Source: Candidatus Lithacetigena glycinireducens (GTDB taxonomy: Bacteria; Coprothermobacterota; HKB111). Taken from it: a stretch of 11,215 nt of DNA. Under the pieces are notes generated by a model, which did no database searches, had not been told where the DNA came from, and saw only the letters and a program-made list of their open reading frames with translations. The stretch lies in assembly GCA_018725485.1 (NCBI GenBank), contig QLUP01000025.1:1-11215 (forward strand), read 5' to 3'. A program made the position numbers and the translations under genes. This document shows, piece by piece, positions 1 through 6,384 of this stretch; the first letter of the stretch is position 1, and every line of letters starts with the position of its first letter.

Positions 1-16
1 ATTACAGATCCTTTAT

Positions 17-301
17 TTATGAGGGTTTTATCCTGTTCTCTGACCTATTTTGAGCCTTTTGTTGTTGAAGATGAGTAGCTATTTCCAGAAATGTTTTACC
101 ACTTTCCAGTTCCTTTTTGAGCTCTTCTACTGTAATACCCAAGATGGAAGCTTTTCTCTGAAGCATGGTTTCATAACCACCACCTATTCTCAATCCAAGT
201 TTTCCACCCTGAGAATTTCTAATCATGCCATAACCATAAGCTGTGACCGAAATTCCCAGCACCAGCGCTGCAACCACTAAAACAACCATATATTTTTTCA
301 T
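17..301 (-). CDS. Small exported protein, DUF2680/YckD-like C-terminal motif
   Basis: The product is 94 residues. The N-terminus is a signal peptide: a short basic start (MKKY), a hydrophobic stretch of about 18 residues (about 5-22), and a small-residue region ending near TAYGYG, so export is likely. The mature part has a Gly-rich segment followed by a helix-forming motif (ILGITVEELKKELESGKTF, then LEIA) resembling the repeat of small clostridial DUF2680-type proteins. Family membership is my inference from memory, and the function is unknown. I chose the ATG at 301 over the one at 319 because AAGGAG lies about 8 bases before it and the signal peptide then starts normally; the longer start would place six extra residues (MKGECF) first. 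The gene is divergent from the pur operon and shares its upstream region. Its tail is polar and rich in Gln, Lys and Arg. No terminator is visible in the 16 bases beyond its stop. Confidence 0.7.
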   Translation of the reverse strand: MKKYMVVLVVAALVLGISVTAYGYGMIRNSQGGKLGLRIGGGYETMLQRKASILGITVEELKKELESGKTFLEIATHLQQQKAQNRSENRIKPS

Positions 302-446
302 AAAGCATTCTCCTTTCATAAAATATTTTTACATATATTAATACAAATAAATGTAAGAATTATTACATAAATAGTTTTTGAATGATTGATAATGAAGTTA
401 AATCTATTTTAATTAAATATCGTGATGAAAAACCTGCTAAATCGTT

Positions 447-466
447 GGGGACAGTGAGGCTGTCCC
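447..466. repeat. REP-like GGGACAG hairpin
   Basis: GGGACAG (448-454) and CTGTCCC (460-466) form a perfect 7-bp inverted repeat around the loop TGAGG. No T-run follows on either strand, so it is not an intrinsic terminator. TTGGGGACAG-type hairpins occur as dispersed REP-like repeats in many clostridial genomes, but only one copy is visible here. The REP assignment is inference. Confidence 0.45.
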
Positions 467-473
467 AGAATAA

Positions 474-502
474 TTGAGAACGTTTCTCATTTTTCATATA
501 GT
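474..502 (+). promoter_or_regulatory. Candidate sigma-A promoter P1 overlapped by palindrome 1
   Basis: TTGAGA (474-479) and TATAGT (497-502) each match the -35 and -10 consensus at 5 of 6 positions, with an ideal 17-base spacer. Transcription would start near 509 and give a leader of about 335 bases before purK. The first palindrome (475-489) covers the -35 box and half the spacer, the position expected for a repressor operator. Confidence 0.5.
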
Positions 503-593
503 ATTCATCAGTGTTTTAGGCATTTCTTATTTACAAATTAATTCGGAACGTTTCCGATTTATTCAATAATTTGATAATTCGGAACGTTTCTGA
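475..593. repeat. Three copies of a 15-base palindrome (putative operators)
   Basis: The copies are TGAGAA-CGT-TTCTCA (475-489, perfect), TCGGAA-CGT-TTCCGA (543-557, perfect) and TCGGAA-CGT-TTCTGA (579-593, one G:T mismatch). Each has six-base arms and the same CGT centre, and each lies in a longer shared context starting AATT and followed by a T-rich run, so about 25 bases are repeated. Centres are 68 and 36 bases apart. In copy 1 the outer arm bases changed on both sides together (GAG/CTC versus CGG/CCG), which points to selection for symmetry. They probably bind a dimeric regulator. The odd-length symmetry argues against a LacI-type or CcpA site, and the sequence is not the Bacillus PurBox. 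The regulator is unknown. Confidence 0.6.
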
Positions 594-602
594 TTTTTTT
601 CA

Positions 603-624
603 TCTCCTCCCTTCTAGGAGGGGA
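603..624 (+). promoter_or_regulatory. Hairpin sequestering a Shine-Dalgarno sequence
   Basis: TCTCCTCC (603-610) can pair with GGAGGGGA (617-624), an 8-bp stem with one G:U pair and a 6-base loop (CTTCTA). The 3' arm contains the core of AGGAGG (616-621), a perfect Shine-Dalgarno placed 8 bases before the ATG at 630. As RNA, the hairpin would mask that ribosome binding site. No U-tract follows, so it is not a terminator. Confidence 0.4.
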
Positions 625-629
625 AAGTG

Positions 630-665
630 ATGCGATCGCCAAGGTACCTTTGGGCAACCTCGTGA
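630..665 (+). CDS. Putative 11-residue leader peptide
   Basis: ATG at 630 opens a frame encoding MRSPRYLWATS and closes at the TGA at 663-665. The reason to list it is the ribosome binding site: AGGAGG at 616-621 with an 8-base spacer, as good as that of purK. It would lie on the transcript from the promoter at 474-502 but not on one starting near 728. It has no recognisable family and could be a chance ORF behind a G-rich hairpin. If real, it is more likely a regulatory leader ORF than a functional peptide. Confidence 0.25.
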   Translation: MRSPRYLWATS

Positions 666-691
666 TAACTGTGATAGGTGTAAGACAAAGT

Positions 692-721
692 TTTTCAGGG
701 TTTGGTTGGTCATGGTATAAT
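692..721 (+). promoter_or_regulatory. Candidate extended -10 promoter P2 of the pur operon
   Basis: TATAAT (716-721) is a perfect -10 box and is preceded by TG one base upstream (713-714), forming an extended -10 (TGGTATAAT). A weak -35, TTTTCA (692-697), sits 18 bases upstream. The start would be near 726-728, giving a leader of about 115 bases before purK. This is the best single promoter candidate for the operon. Confidence 0.6.
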
Positions 722-738
722 ATAGACGTCATGATGTT

Positions 739-771
739 TAGATATAGTGCGGATTATTCTGCTCTTATCTA
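739..771 (+). promoter_or_regulatory. Leader RNA stem-loop
   Basis: TAGATA (739-744) pairs with TATCTA (766-771). After a one-base bulge the helix continues through A746-G747 with C764-T765, a T:T mismatch, then 749-753 with 758-762, closing on the loop TTAT (754-757). This gives 13 pairs (one G:U) in 33 bases, starting about 11 bases after the predicted P2 start and ending one base before the terminator-like hairpin. It fits no riboswitch class I recognise. Confidence 0.45.
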
Positions 772-772
772 T

Positions 773-809
773 CTCTGGCTTTATTTTTCAGTCAGGGTTT
801 TATTTTTTT
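773..809 (+). terminator. Terminator-like hairpin (putative attenuator) before purK
   Basis: CTCTGGCT (773-780) pairs with AGTCAGGG (790-797), eight pairs of which two are G:U, with a 9-base loop. It is followed at once by a long T-rich tract (798-809, interrupted by a single A). It lies between promoter P2 and purK, so in RNA it could end transcription early. The stem is modest and the loop large, so termination would be partial at best. I found no clear competing antiterminator helix. Confidence 0.4.
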
Positions 810-842
810 CTCGCTACCCATCATTGACAGGAGGCAAAGTTT

Positions 843-2060
843 ATGCTTGATAGAATCCCCCTTGAACCACCCTTTCGCATAGGTATCATTGGTGGAGGTC
901 AATTAGGTAAGATGATGACGGTAGCTGCCAAACAGATGGGTTTTCAGGTTAATATTCTTGACCCCACACCCAGAAGCCCAGCAGGTCAGGTAGCAGATAC
1001 CCAGATTGTAGCTGATTTTGAAGATAGTGAATCTATAAGGTTTTTAGCAGAAAACTCCGATGTGGTCACCTATGAATTTGAACATATAGATAGCTTTACC
1101 CTGATGTCTCTGGAAAGTGAAGGTATAGTCATCCATCCCACACCCCGCTCCTTAAATACGATTCAGAATAAACTTTTACAGAAAGAAACCATGAATAGGG
1201 CAGGAATTCCCGTGCCTCTTTTCAGAGCAGTATTTAATAAAGAACAGTTAATTCAGGCGGGACAGGAACTTGGTTATCCCTTGATTTTGAAATCTCTGTT
1301 CGGAGGTTACGATGGTAAGAGCAATTGGTTGCTAAACAATCAAAAAGAAGCCGAAGATATTTATTTGAAAATAAATAACCCTAACCTTATGGCTGAAGAA
1401 CTGGTTTTATTTACTAAGGAAATTTCCCTGATTATTGCTCGCAGCATAAACGGAGAAGTGAAAACCTATCCTTTGGCTGAAAATGAACATAGAAATCATA
1501 TTCTGCATCGTTGTATGGTTCCTGCAAGGGTGTCAGCTGAAATATATAATAAGGCAGAAGAGGTTGCTGAGAAGATAATGGCAGTTTTTTCAGGAGTGGG
1601 TATTTTTTGTGTGGAGATGTTTTTGACTGATGATGGGCGGGTTCTGGTTAATGAAGTAGCGCCGCGCCCCCATAACTCAGGTCATTACACCATTGAAGCC
1701 TGCGTTACCTCGCAGTTTGAACAGCACATCAGGGCTATAATTGGTTTGCCACTTGGAGACACTACCCTGATTAACCCTGCGGTAATGGTTAATCTACTGG
1801 GGGAAGAAGGCTATCATGGGCCGGCAGTTCTAACCGGGGTGGCTAAAGCTCTCTCGCTACCCGGTCTTAATCTTCATTTTTATGGAAAAAAGAAAACCGC
1901 TCCCCGTAGAAAGATGGGGCATTTTACCGTGGTTAACCCGGATATAAACAGGGCGATAGAAATTGCCCAAAAGGCTGAAAAATACTTAAAAGTAATATCT
2001 CAGGAAGGAGGTCAGACTGATGTCAGAAAAACCTGTTGTGGGCATAATAATGGGGAGTAA
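843..2060 (+). CDS. purK: N5-carboxyaminoimidazole ribonucleotide synthase
   Basis: PurK uses ATP and bicarbonate to carboxylate AIR to N5-CAIR in the cytosol, feeding PurE. It is an ATP-grasp enzyme. The sequence shows the N-terminal glycine loop [11 protein letters not shown] (14-24), the ATP-grasp loop FGGYDGK (153-159), a conserved central block with [12 protein letters not shown] (210-221), the metal/substrate segment [12 protein letters not shown] (270-281), and a C-terminal lobe with RKMGHFTV (356-363). The start is fixed by AGGAGG at 829-834, 8 bases before the ATG. At 405 residues it is somewhat longer than usual PurK (about 370-390). The last 13 residues are read through the purE start in another frame and are unlike the family, so they are probably an unstructured tail. 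It is the first gene of the operon; purK before purE is the reverse of the common purEK order. The residues after the ATP loop (SNW rather than the usual GQ) are unusual. Confidence 0.96.
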   Translation: MLDRIPLEPPFRIGIIGGGQLGKMMTVAAKQMGFQVNILDPTPRSPAGQVADTQIVADFEDSESIRFLAENSDVVTYEFEHIDSFTLMSLESEGIVIHPTPRSLNTIQNKLLQKETMNRAGIPVPLFRAVFNKEQLIQAGQELGYPLILKSLFGGYDGKSNWLLNNQKEAEDIYLKINNPNLMAEELVLFTKEISLIIARSINGEVKTYPLAENEHRNHILHRCMVPARVSAEIYNKAEEVAEKIMAVFSGVGIFCVEMFLTDDGRVLVNEVAPRPHNSGHYTIEACVTSQFEQHIRAIIGLPLGDTTLINPAVMVNLLGEEGYHGPAVLTGVAKALSLPGLNLHFYGKKKTAPRRKMGHFTVVNPDINRAIEIAQKAEKYLKVISQEGGQTDVRKTCCGHNNGE

Positions 2061-2523
2061 TTCAGATTTAACGGTAATGAAATCAGCCGCAGAATTGTTG
2101 GAAGATTTTGGCGTTCCTTACGAATTGACTATAGTGTCAGCCCATAGAACACCTGAAAGACTCTATGGGTATGCCAGGAAAGCCTCTGAGCGGGGGTTAA
2201 AGGTTATCATCGCAGGCGCAGGCGGCTCTGCTCACCTTCCGGGAATGATAGCCTCTATTACCGAACTTCCGGTTATTGGTGTTCCGGTAGAAACCGGTTC
2301 TCTGGGAGGAGTGGATGCTCTTTACTCTATCGTTCAGATGCCTCCAGGTATTCCAGTGGCTACCGTGGCCATAAACGGAGCTAAAAATGCTGGCTTATTG
2401 GCTGTACAAATCCTGGGGGTTCTGGATCATAATTTGAAACAAAAAGTTGCTTCTTATAAAGTTAAAATGAAAGAAGCAGTAGAAAATAAAGCCTCTGAAC
2501 TTGAAGAGAAGGGGTGGAGGTGA
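2020..2523 (+). CDS. purE: N5-CAIR mutase, class I PurE
   Basis: PurE moves the carboxyl group of N5-CAIR to C4, making CAIR, without cofactors; the family is a homo-octamer. The 167-residue product has the phosphate-binding start [10 protein letters not shown] (8-17), the catalytic SAHRTP motif with His42, the flexible loop [11 protein letters not shown] with His72 (66-76), and [18 protein letters not shown] further on. These features and the neighbouring purK mark it as class I (N5-CAIR mutase), not the class II AIR carboxylase. AAGGAGGT ends 7 bases before the ATG, a very strong ribosome binding site embedded in the 3' end of purK. The gene overlaps purK by 41 bases in a different frame. 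The last 20 or so residues are a charged Lys/Glu-rich tail beyond the core domain. Confidence 0.97.
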   Translation: MSEKPVVGIIMGSNSDLTVMKSAAELLEDFGVPYELTIVSAHRTPERLYGYARKASERGLKVIIAGAGGSAHLPGMIASITELPVIGVPVETGSLGGVDALYSIVQMPPGIPVATVAINGAKNAGLLAVQILGVLDHNLKQKVASYKVKMKEAVENKASELEEKGWR

Positions 2524-2525
2524 AT

Positions 2526-3233
2526 ATGGAAAAAAGAGAACTGCTCTATCAGGGTAAAGCCAAGGATGTTTATGCCACCTGTAATCCTGATTACCTAATA
2601 ATAGAGTTTAAAGATGATGCTACTGCTTTTGATGGTCTTAAAAGAGGTCAAATAACTAATAAGGGAGAGATTAATAATAGAATTTCTACTATTATTTTTC
2701 GCCTGCTGGAGGATAACGGTATTCATACCCACTTTTATAAACAGTTTTCTGCACGCGAAATGTTAGTCAAAAAGTTAAATATCCTGAAGGTGGAAGTGGT
2801 GGTCAGGAATATCTCTGCTGGTAGCTTATCCCGCAGATTAGGAATTGAAGAAGGCTTGGAACTTAATAGTCCTATACTGGAGTTTTATTATAAAGATGAT
2901 GCCCTGAAAGACCCTATGATTAATGAATACCATATTTATGCCCTGAGTTTAGCCACCCCGGAGCAAGTTTCGGGAATAACCTGTCTGGCTTTCAAAATAA
3001 ACGATATTCTTAAAGAGCATCTTTTATCTAAGAAAATGCTACTGGTGGATTTTAAGCTGGAGTTTGGTTTACACCGGGAAGCACTGATGTTAGGTGATGA
3101 AATCTCTCCTGATACCTGCAGGTTCTGGGATGCCAGCACCCATGATAAACTCGATAAGGATAGGTTTCGTCGTGATTTAGGCGGTGTAACCGAAGCTTAT
3201 GCAGAAGTTCTTAAAAGGCTGGAAGGAGCCTGA
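2526..3233 (+). CDS. purC: Phosphoribosylaminoimidazole-succinocarboxamide (SAICAR) synthase
   Basis: PurC joins CAIR and aspartate using ATP to make SAICAR. The 235-residue product matches the usual bacterial length. Motifs in order are YQGKAKDVY (8-16, ATP site), EVVVRNISAGSLSRRLG (90-106, substrate loop), FYYKDDALKDP (120-130), DFKLEFG (175-181), GDEISPDTCRFWD (190-202) and DRFRRDLGG (212-220). Longer frames from GTG 2514 or 2520 are possible, but I prefer the ATG at 2526: GGAGGTGA at 2516-2523 is an almost complete anti-16S match just before it, and the protein then starts MEKRELLYQG like its relatives. That ribosome binding site includes the purE stop codon, so the two genes are probably translationally coupled. 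The intergenic distance is 2 bases. Confidence 0.96.
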   Translation: MEKRELLYQGKAKDVYATCNPDYLIIEFKDDATAFDGLKRGQITNKGEINNRISTIIFRLLEDNGIHTHFYKQFSAREMLVKKLNILKVEVVVRNISAGSLSRRLGIEEGLELNSPILEFYYKDDALKDPMINEYHIYALSLATPEQVSGITCLAFKINDILKEHLLSKKMLLVDFKLEFGLHREALMLGDEISPDTCRFWDASTHDKLDKDRFRRDLGGVTEAYAEVLKRLEGA

Positions 3234-3234
3234 G

Positions 3235-3486
3235 ATGTTATATAAAGTGAAAGTAATAGTGATGCCCCGAAAAGGAATCCTTGACCCCCAGGGGCAAGCG
3301 GTAGCCAGAGCTCTTTATACAATGGATTATAAAGGAATTAACAGTATTCGTATTGGTAAACACCTGGAGATGGAAATAGAAGGTGAAAACCAGCAGGTTG
3401 TGGAAGAAACCGTAAAAGAGATGTGCGAAAAACTACTGGCTAACACGGTCATAGAAGATTACCGTTTTTGTATTAAAGAAGCCTGA
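3235..3486 (+). CDS. purS: FGAM synthase subunit PurS
   Basis: PurS is the small subunit that bridges PurQ and PurL in the FGAM synthase of Gram-positive bacteria and archaea; it is needed to channel ammonia. The 83-residue product is of normal family length. It starts with beta strand YKVKVIVMP (3-11), then the conserved [10 protein letters not shown] (14-23), the strand [13 protein letters not shown] (35-47), and a helix ending in [15 protein letters not shown]. The start is the ATG at 3235: AAGGAG at 3223-3228 lies 6 bases upstream inside the end of purC. An upstream in-frame ATG at 3199 would add 12 residues absent from the family. One base separates the purC stop from this ATG. Confidence 0.95.
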   Translation: MLYKVKVIVMPRKGILDPQGQAVARALYTMDYKGINSIRIGKHLEMEIEGENQQVVEETVKEMCEKLLANTVIEDYRFCIKEA

Positions 3487-3487
3487 A

Positions 3488-4183
3488 ATGAAGTTTGGAG
3501 TAATAGTCTTTCCTGGGTCTAACTGTGATTTAGATGCCTATCACCTGGTAAAAGATGTGCTGGGAAAACCTGTAGAATACATCTGGCATCAAAAAAACAG
3601 CGTTGAAGGTTTTGATTGTCTCATCCTTCCCGGAGGTTTTTCCTATGGAGACTATCTTCGGTGTGGAGCTATTGCCCGCTTTTCTCCGATAATGCAGGAA
3701 GTAGTTAAGTTTGCGAACCGAGGAGGACTGGTGTTGGGAATCTGTAACGGTTTCCAGATTTTAACAGAAGTGGGTCTTTTACCAGGTGCCTTGCTTAGAA
3801 ACAAAGATCTAAAGTTCCACTGCCAGTATGTGCATGTAAAAGTAGAAAATGTAAATACACCTTTTACAAACTTAATAGAGCCCGAAAGAATCCTTAAAGT
3901 ACCCATCGCCCATGGTGATGGTAATTATTATATTGATGAACAGGGTTTAAATTCTCTTTCAGAGAAAAAACAGGTTATTTTTCGCTATGCAACTGCAGAG
4001 GGAACAGTCAGCAATGAAGCCAACCCTAATGGTGCGCTGTTTAATATCGCAGGGGTAATTAGCGAAAAAGGTAATGTTCTTGGTATGATGCCTCACCCCG
4101 AAAGGGCTGGTGAAGCCATACTGGGTTCCACCGATGGCCTGTATATTTTTCAATCCCTGATAAACTCCCTGGAGAGATTATGA
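3488..4183 (+). CDS. purQ: FGAM synthase glutaminase subunit PurQ
   Basis: PurQ is a class I glutamine amidotransferase that releases ammonia from glutamine for PurL. The 231-residue product shows the start [12 protein letters not shown], the oxyanion-region motif [17 protein letters not shown] (47-63), the nucleophile elbow GICNGFQIL with Cys86, and the His203/Glu205 partners in MMPHPERA. All three catalytic residues are present, so it should be active. The ATG at 3488 lies one base after the purS stop. The ribosome binding site is weak (AAAGAAG), so translation probably relies on ribosomes finishing purS. It overlaps purL by four bases (ATGA). Confidence 0.97.
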   Translation: MKFGVIVFPGSNCDLDAYHLVKDVLGKPVEYIWHQKNSVEGFDCLILPGGFSYGDYLRCGAIARFSPIMQEVVKFANRGGLVLGICNGFQILTEVGLLPGALLRNKDLKFHCQYVHVKVENVNTPFTNLIEPERILKVPIAHGDGNYYIDEQGLNSLSEKKQVIFRYATAEGTVSNEANPNGALFNIAGVISEKGNVLGMMPHPERAGEAILGSTDGLYIFQSLINSLERL

Positions 4184-6384
4184 AAGAAACCAAAAACTGG
4201 CAGGAGATGGGTTTAACCGACACCGAATATCAGTTAATAGTGGATGGACTGGGTAGAGAACCAAATTATGTAGAACTTGGTATGTTCAGCGTCATGTGGT
4301 CAGAACATTGCTCCTATAAACATTCGCGAAAAGCGTTAAAAATGTTTCCTACCACCGGGGAAAGAGTGCTACAGGGCCCTGGGGAAAATGCTGGAGTCGT
4401 AGATATCGGTGATGGCTTAGCGGTTTGTTTTAAAATTGAATCCCATAATCATCCTTCAGCGATAGAACCTTATCAGGGGGCGGCTACGGGTGTAGGGGGG
4501 ATTATCAGGGACATTTTAGCTATGGGTGCGAGGCCTGTGGCTCTCTTAAACTCTCTTCGCTTTGGTTCACTTCAGAATCCCCGGGTCAGGCATCTTTTTA
4601 GTGGGGTGGTGTCTGGAATTGGGGGTTATGGAAACTGTATAGGTATTCCCACTGTGGGTGGTGAAGTGTATTTTGCTCCCTGTTATGAGGCTAATCCCCT
4701 GGTTAATGCCATGTGTGTGGGGGTGGTAAATAAGAATCACCTGATGAAAGGGCAGGCTACCGGCCCGGGTAACCTGGTAATACTTGTTGGAGCCAGCACC
4801 GGTAGAGACGGAATTCACGGGGTAACTTTTGCCTCGGAAGAACTGAGTGAAGCTTCGGAAAAGAAGAGACCTTCGGTACAGGTGGGTGACCCTTTTATGG
4901 AAAAACTGCTGGTGGAAGCTTGCCTGGAACTAGTAGAAAATGATTATCTGGTTGGATTACAGGATTTAGGGGGAGCAGGGCTAACCTGTGCTACTTCGGA
5001 AACAGCCAGTCGGGCAGGGACAGGAATGGAAATTAATCTGGACCTGGTACCCCTGCGGGAAAAAAATCTGACTCCTTATGAAATAATGCTATCGGAATCT
5101 CAGGAACGGATGCTTTTAATCGTAGAGCCATCTAAGGAAAATAAGGTTATGGAGATATGCCACCGCTGGGGTCTAAATGCTATCGCTATTGGCAGGGTAA
5201 CCGATGACCGAATACTCAGAATATTTAAGGATAGGAAAATTGTGGCTGAAGTACCTGCCAGGATGTTAGCAGAGGATGCACCGATATATTCTCCTTTAGC
5301 CATTGAGCCTGATTATATTAAAGAAATATCCAGCTTAAACCTGGATGAACTGTCTGAGGTTATAGATGCTAACAGGGTGTTATTAACATTACTTTCCTCT
5401 CCTACTATTGCCAGTAAAGAATGGGTATATGTGCAGTACGATTATATGGTTAGAACCAGTACAGTTATACATCCTGGTTCAGACTCAGCCGTAGTTAGAA
5501 TCAGAGATACCACCAAAGGGCTGGCTTTAACCACCGACTGTAACTCTCTTTATACTTACCTGGACCCCTATGTCGGGGGAATGATTGCAGTAGCTGAAGC
5601 TGCTCGTAATATTGTCTGTTCGGGAGCCAGGCCGCTGGCGGTTACCGATTGCCTTAATTTTGGTAACCCGGAAAAACCTGATATTTTCTGGCAATTTCTC
5701 AAAACCATAGAGGGGATGAGCGAGGCTTGTAGAATTTTGCAAACTCCGGTAGTGGGGGGAAATGTTTCTTTTTATAATGAGAGGAGTGGGAGTCCTATAC
5801 ATCCTACGCCTACTGTAGGGATGGTTGGTTTGTTGGAAAATATTGATAAAAGATGCACTCTGGAGTTTAAAAACCAGGGGGATATCATAGTGCTTCTGGG
5901 AAACAGTTTCAACGAATTGGGCGGTAGTCAGTACCTTTTGCTGATACACGATTTGGTTAAAGGTAGTCCTCCCGCTCTAGATTTACAAAAAGAAAAGAGT
6001 TTACTGGAAACCTTATACCAGGCGATTAACGAGGGAATAATAAATTCCGCTCACGATTTGTCGGAAGGTGGTTTAGCAGTAGCTTTAGCCGAATGTTGTA
6101 TTAATGGCAGTCTGGGAGCGCGAGTGGCCTTAGAGAAGGATAACCTTCGGATAGATGCCTTACTCTTTGGAGAAAGCCAATCCAGGGCGGTAGTAAGTAT
6201 AATGCCTGATAAAATACCTTCATTGTGGCAATTAGCTCAAAAAAATGGTCTGGAAATTAACGCGATTGGCTATGTAGGTGGTGATACTTTACATATTCAG
6301 GTTGATGGTCAGGAGTGGGTTAATCTTACTATTGAGGAGATAGAGGAGTCATGGAAAAAAAGTATAGAGAAATTAATGAGTTGA
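4180..6384 (+). CDS. purL: FGAM synthase large subunit PurL (small-type)
   Basis: PurL converts FGAR to FGAM using ATP and ammonia delivered by PurQ. At 734 residues it is the short bacterial form that works with separate PurS and PurQ, not the about 1,300-residue fused enzyme of Proteobacteria. It has two tandem PurM-like halves. The first shows [16 protein letters not shown] (38-53) with catalytic-region His43, GPGENAGVV (67-75), [21 protein letters not shown] (84-104), [10 protein letters not shown] (235-244) and [14 protein letters not shown] (261-274). The second includes [28 protein letters not shown] and [15 protein letters not shown]. The start is the ATG overlapping the purQ stop; GGAGAG ends 3 bases before it. 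The end overlaps purF by 34 bases. Confidence 0.97.
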   Translation: MKETKNWQEMGLTDTEYQLIVDGLGREPNYVELGMFSVMWSEHCSYKHSRKALKMFPTTGERVLQGPGENAGVVDIGDGLAVCFKIESHNHPSAIEPYQGAATGVGGIIRDILAMGARPVALLNSLRFGSLQNPRVRHLFSGVVSGIGGYGNCIGIPTVGGEVYFAPCYEANPLVNAMCVGVVNKNHLMKGQATGPGNLVILVGASTGRDGIHGVTFASEELSEASEKKRPSVQVGDPFMEKLLVEACLELVENDYLVGLQDLGGAGLTCATSETASRAGTGMEINLDLVPLREKNLTPYEIMLSESQERMLLIVEPSKENKVMEICHRWGLNAIAIGRVTDDRILRIFKDRKIVAEVPARMLAEDAPIYSPLAIEPDYIKEISSLNLDELSEVIDANRVLLTLLSSPTIASKEWVYVQYDYMVRTSTVIHPGSDSAVVRIRDTTKGLALTTDCNSLYTYLDPYVGGMIAVAEAARNIVCSGARPLAVTDCLNFGNPEKPDIFWQFLKTIEGMSEACRILQTPVVGGNVSFYNERSGSPIHPTPTVGMVGLLENIDKRCTLEFKNQGDIIVLLGNSFNELGGSQYLLLIHDLVKGSPPALDLQKEKSLLETLYQAINEGIINSAHDLSEGGLAVALAECCINGSLGARVALEKDNLRIDALLFGESQSRAVVSIMPDKIPSLWQLAQKNGLEINAIGYVGGDTLHIQVDGQEWVNLTIEEIEESWKKSIEKLMS

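Larger units (their letters stand above)
302..842. other. Intergenic control region between the divergent gene and purK
   Basis: This 541-base stretch has no convincing long gene. The first 130 bases (about 302-430) are very A+T rich and should hold the promoter of the leftward gene, although I could not single out a clear -35/-10 pair. From about 446 onwards it contains a REP-like hairpin, three related palindromes, two candidate rightward promoters, a hairpin over a short ORF, and a stem-loop/terminator-like pair; each is listed separately. No CCGAAC/GTTCGG PurBox pair, purine aptamer core (GTTTCTAC) or ZTP-riboswitch core (CCGCCTGGGC) was seen. Confidence 0.8.

Noticed and set aside
579-600. 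Palindrome 3 followed by seven T residues as an intrinsic terminator
   Set aside because: The stem is six pairs with a G:U and three A:U pairs and a 3-base loop, too weak; it matches the other two copies, so operator repeat is the better reading.
632-650. GCGATCGC and AAGGTACCTT palindromes
   Set aside because: Single short palindromes adjacent to each other; neither is repeated in the region nor tied to a known site here.
662-678. Tandem GTGATA direct repeat
   Set aside because: Two six-base copies are too little evidence for an operator.
651-690. Resemblance of GGGCAACC ... AGGTGTAAGACAAAG to a c-di-GMP-I riboswitch
   Set aside because: The invariant GACGCAAAGC block and a tetraloop-capped second helix are missing, and the predicted P2 promoter lies downstream of it.
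722-770. Purine riboswitch aptamer just after TATAAT
   Set aside because: The three-way junction signature (GTTTCTAC and the matching 3' strand) is absent; TATAAT is better read as a -10 box.
650-850. A 66-codon frame from TTG 650 into the purK start
   Set aside because: It has no Shine-Dalgarno before the TTG, crosses the P2 promoter and both leader hairpins, and shows no family features. Only its last 39 codons (ATG 731) are kept as a weak finding.
2936-3139. Minus-strand frames inside the pur genes, such as this one
   Set aside because: They are antisense shadows of strongly conserved enzymes, without ribosome binding sites or recognisable domains.
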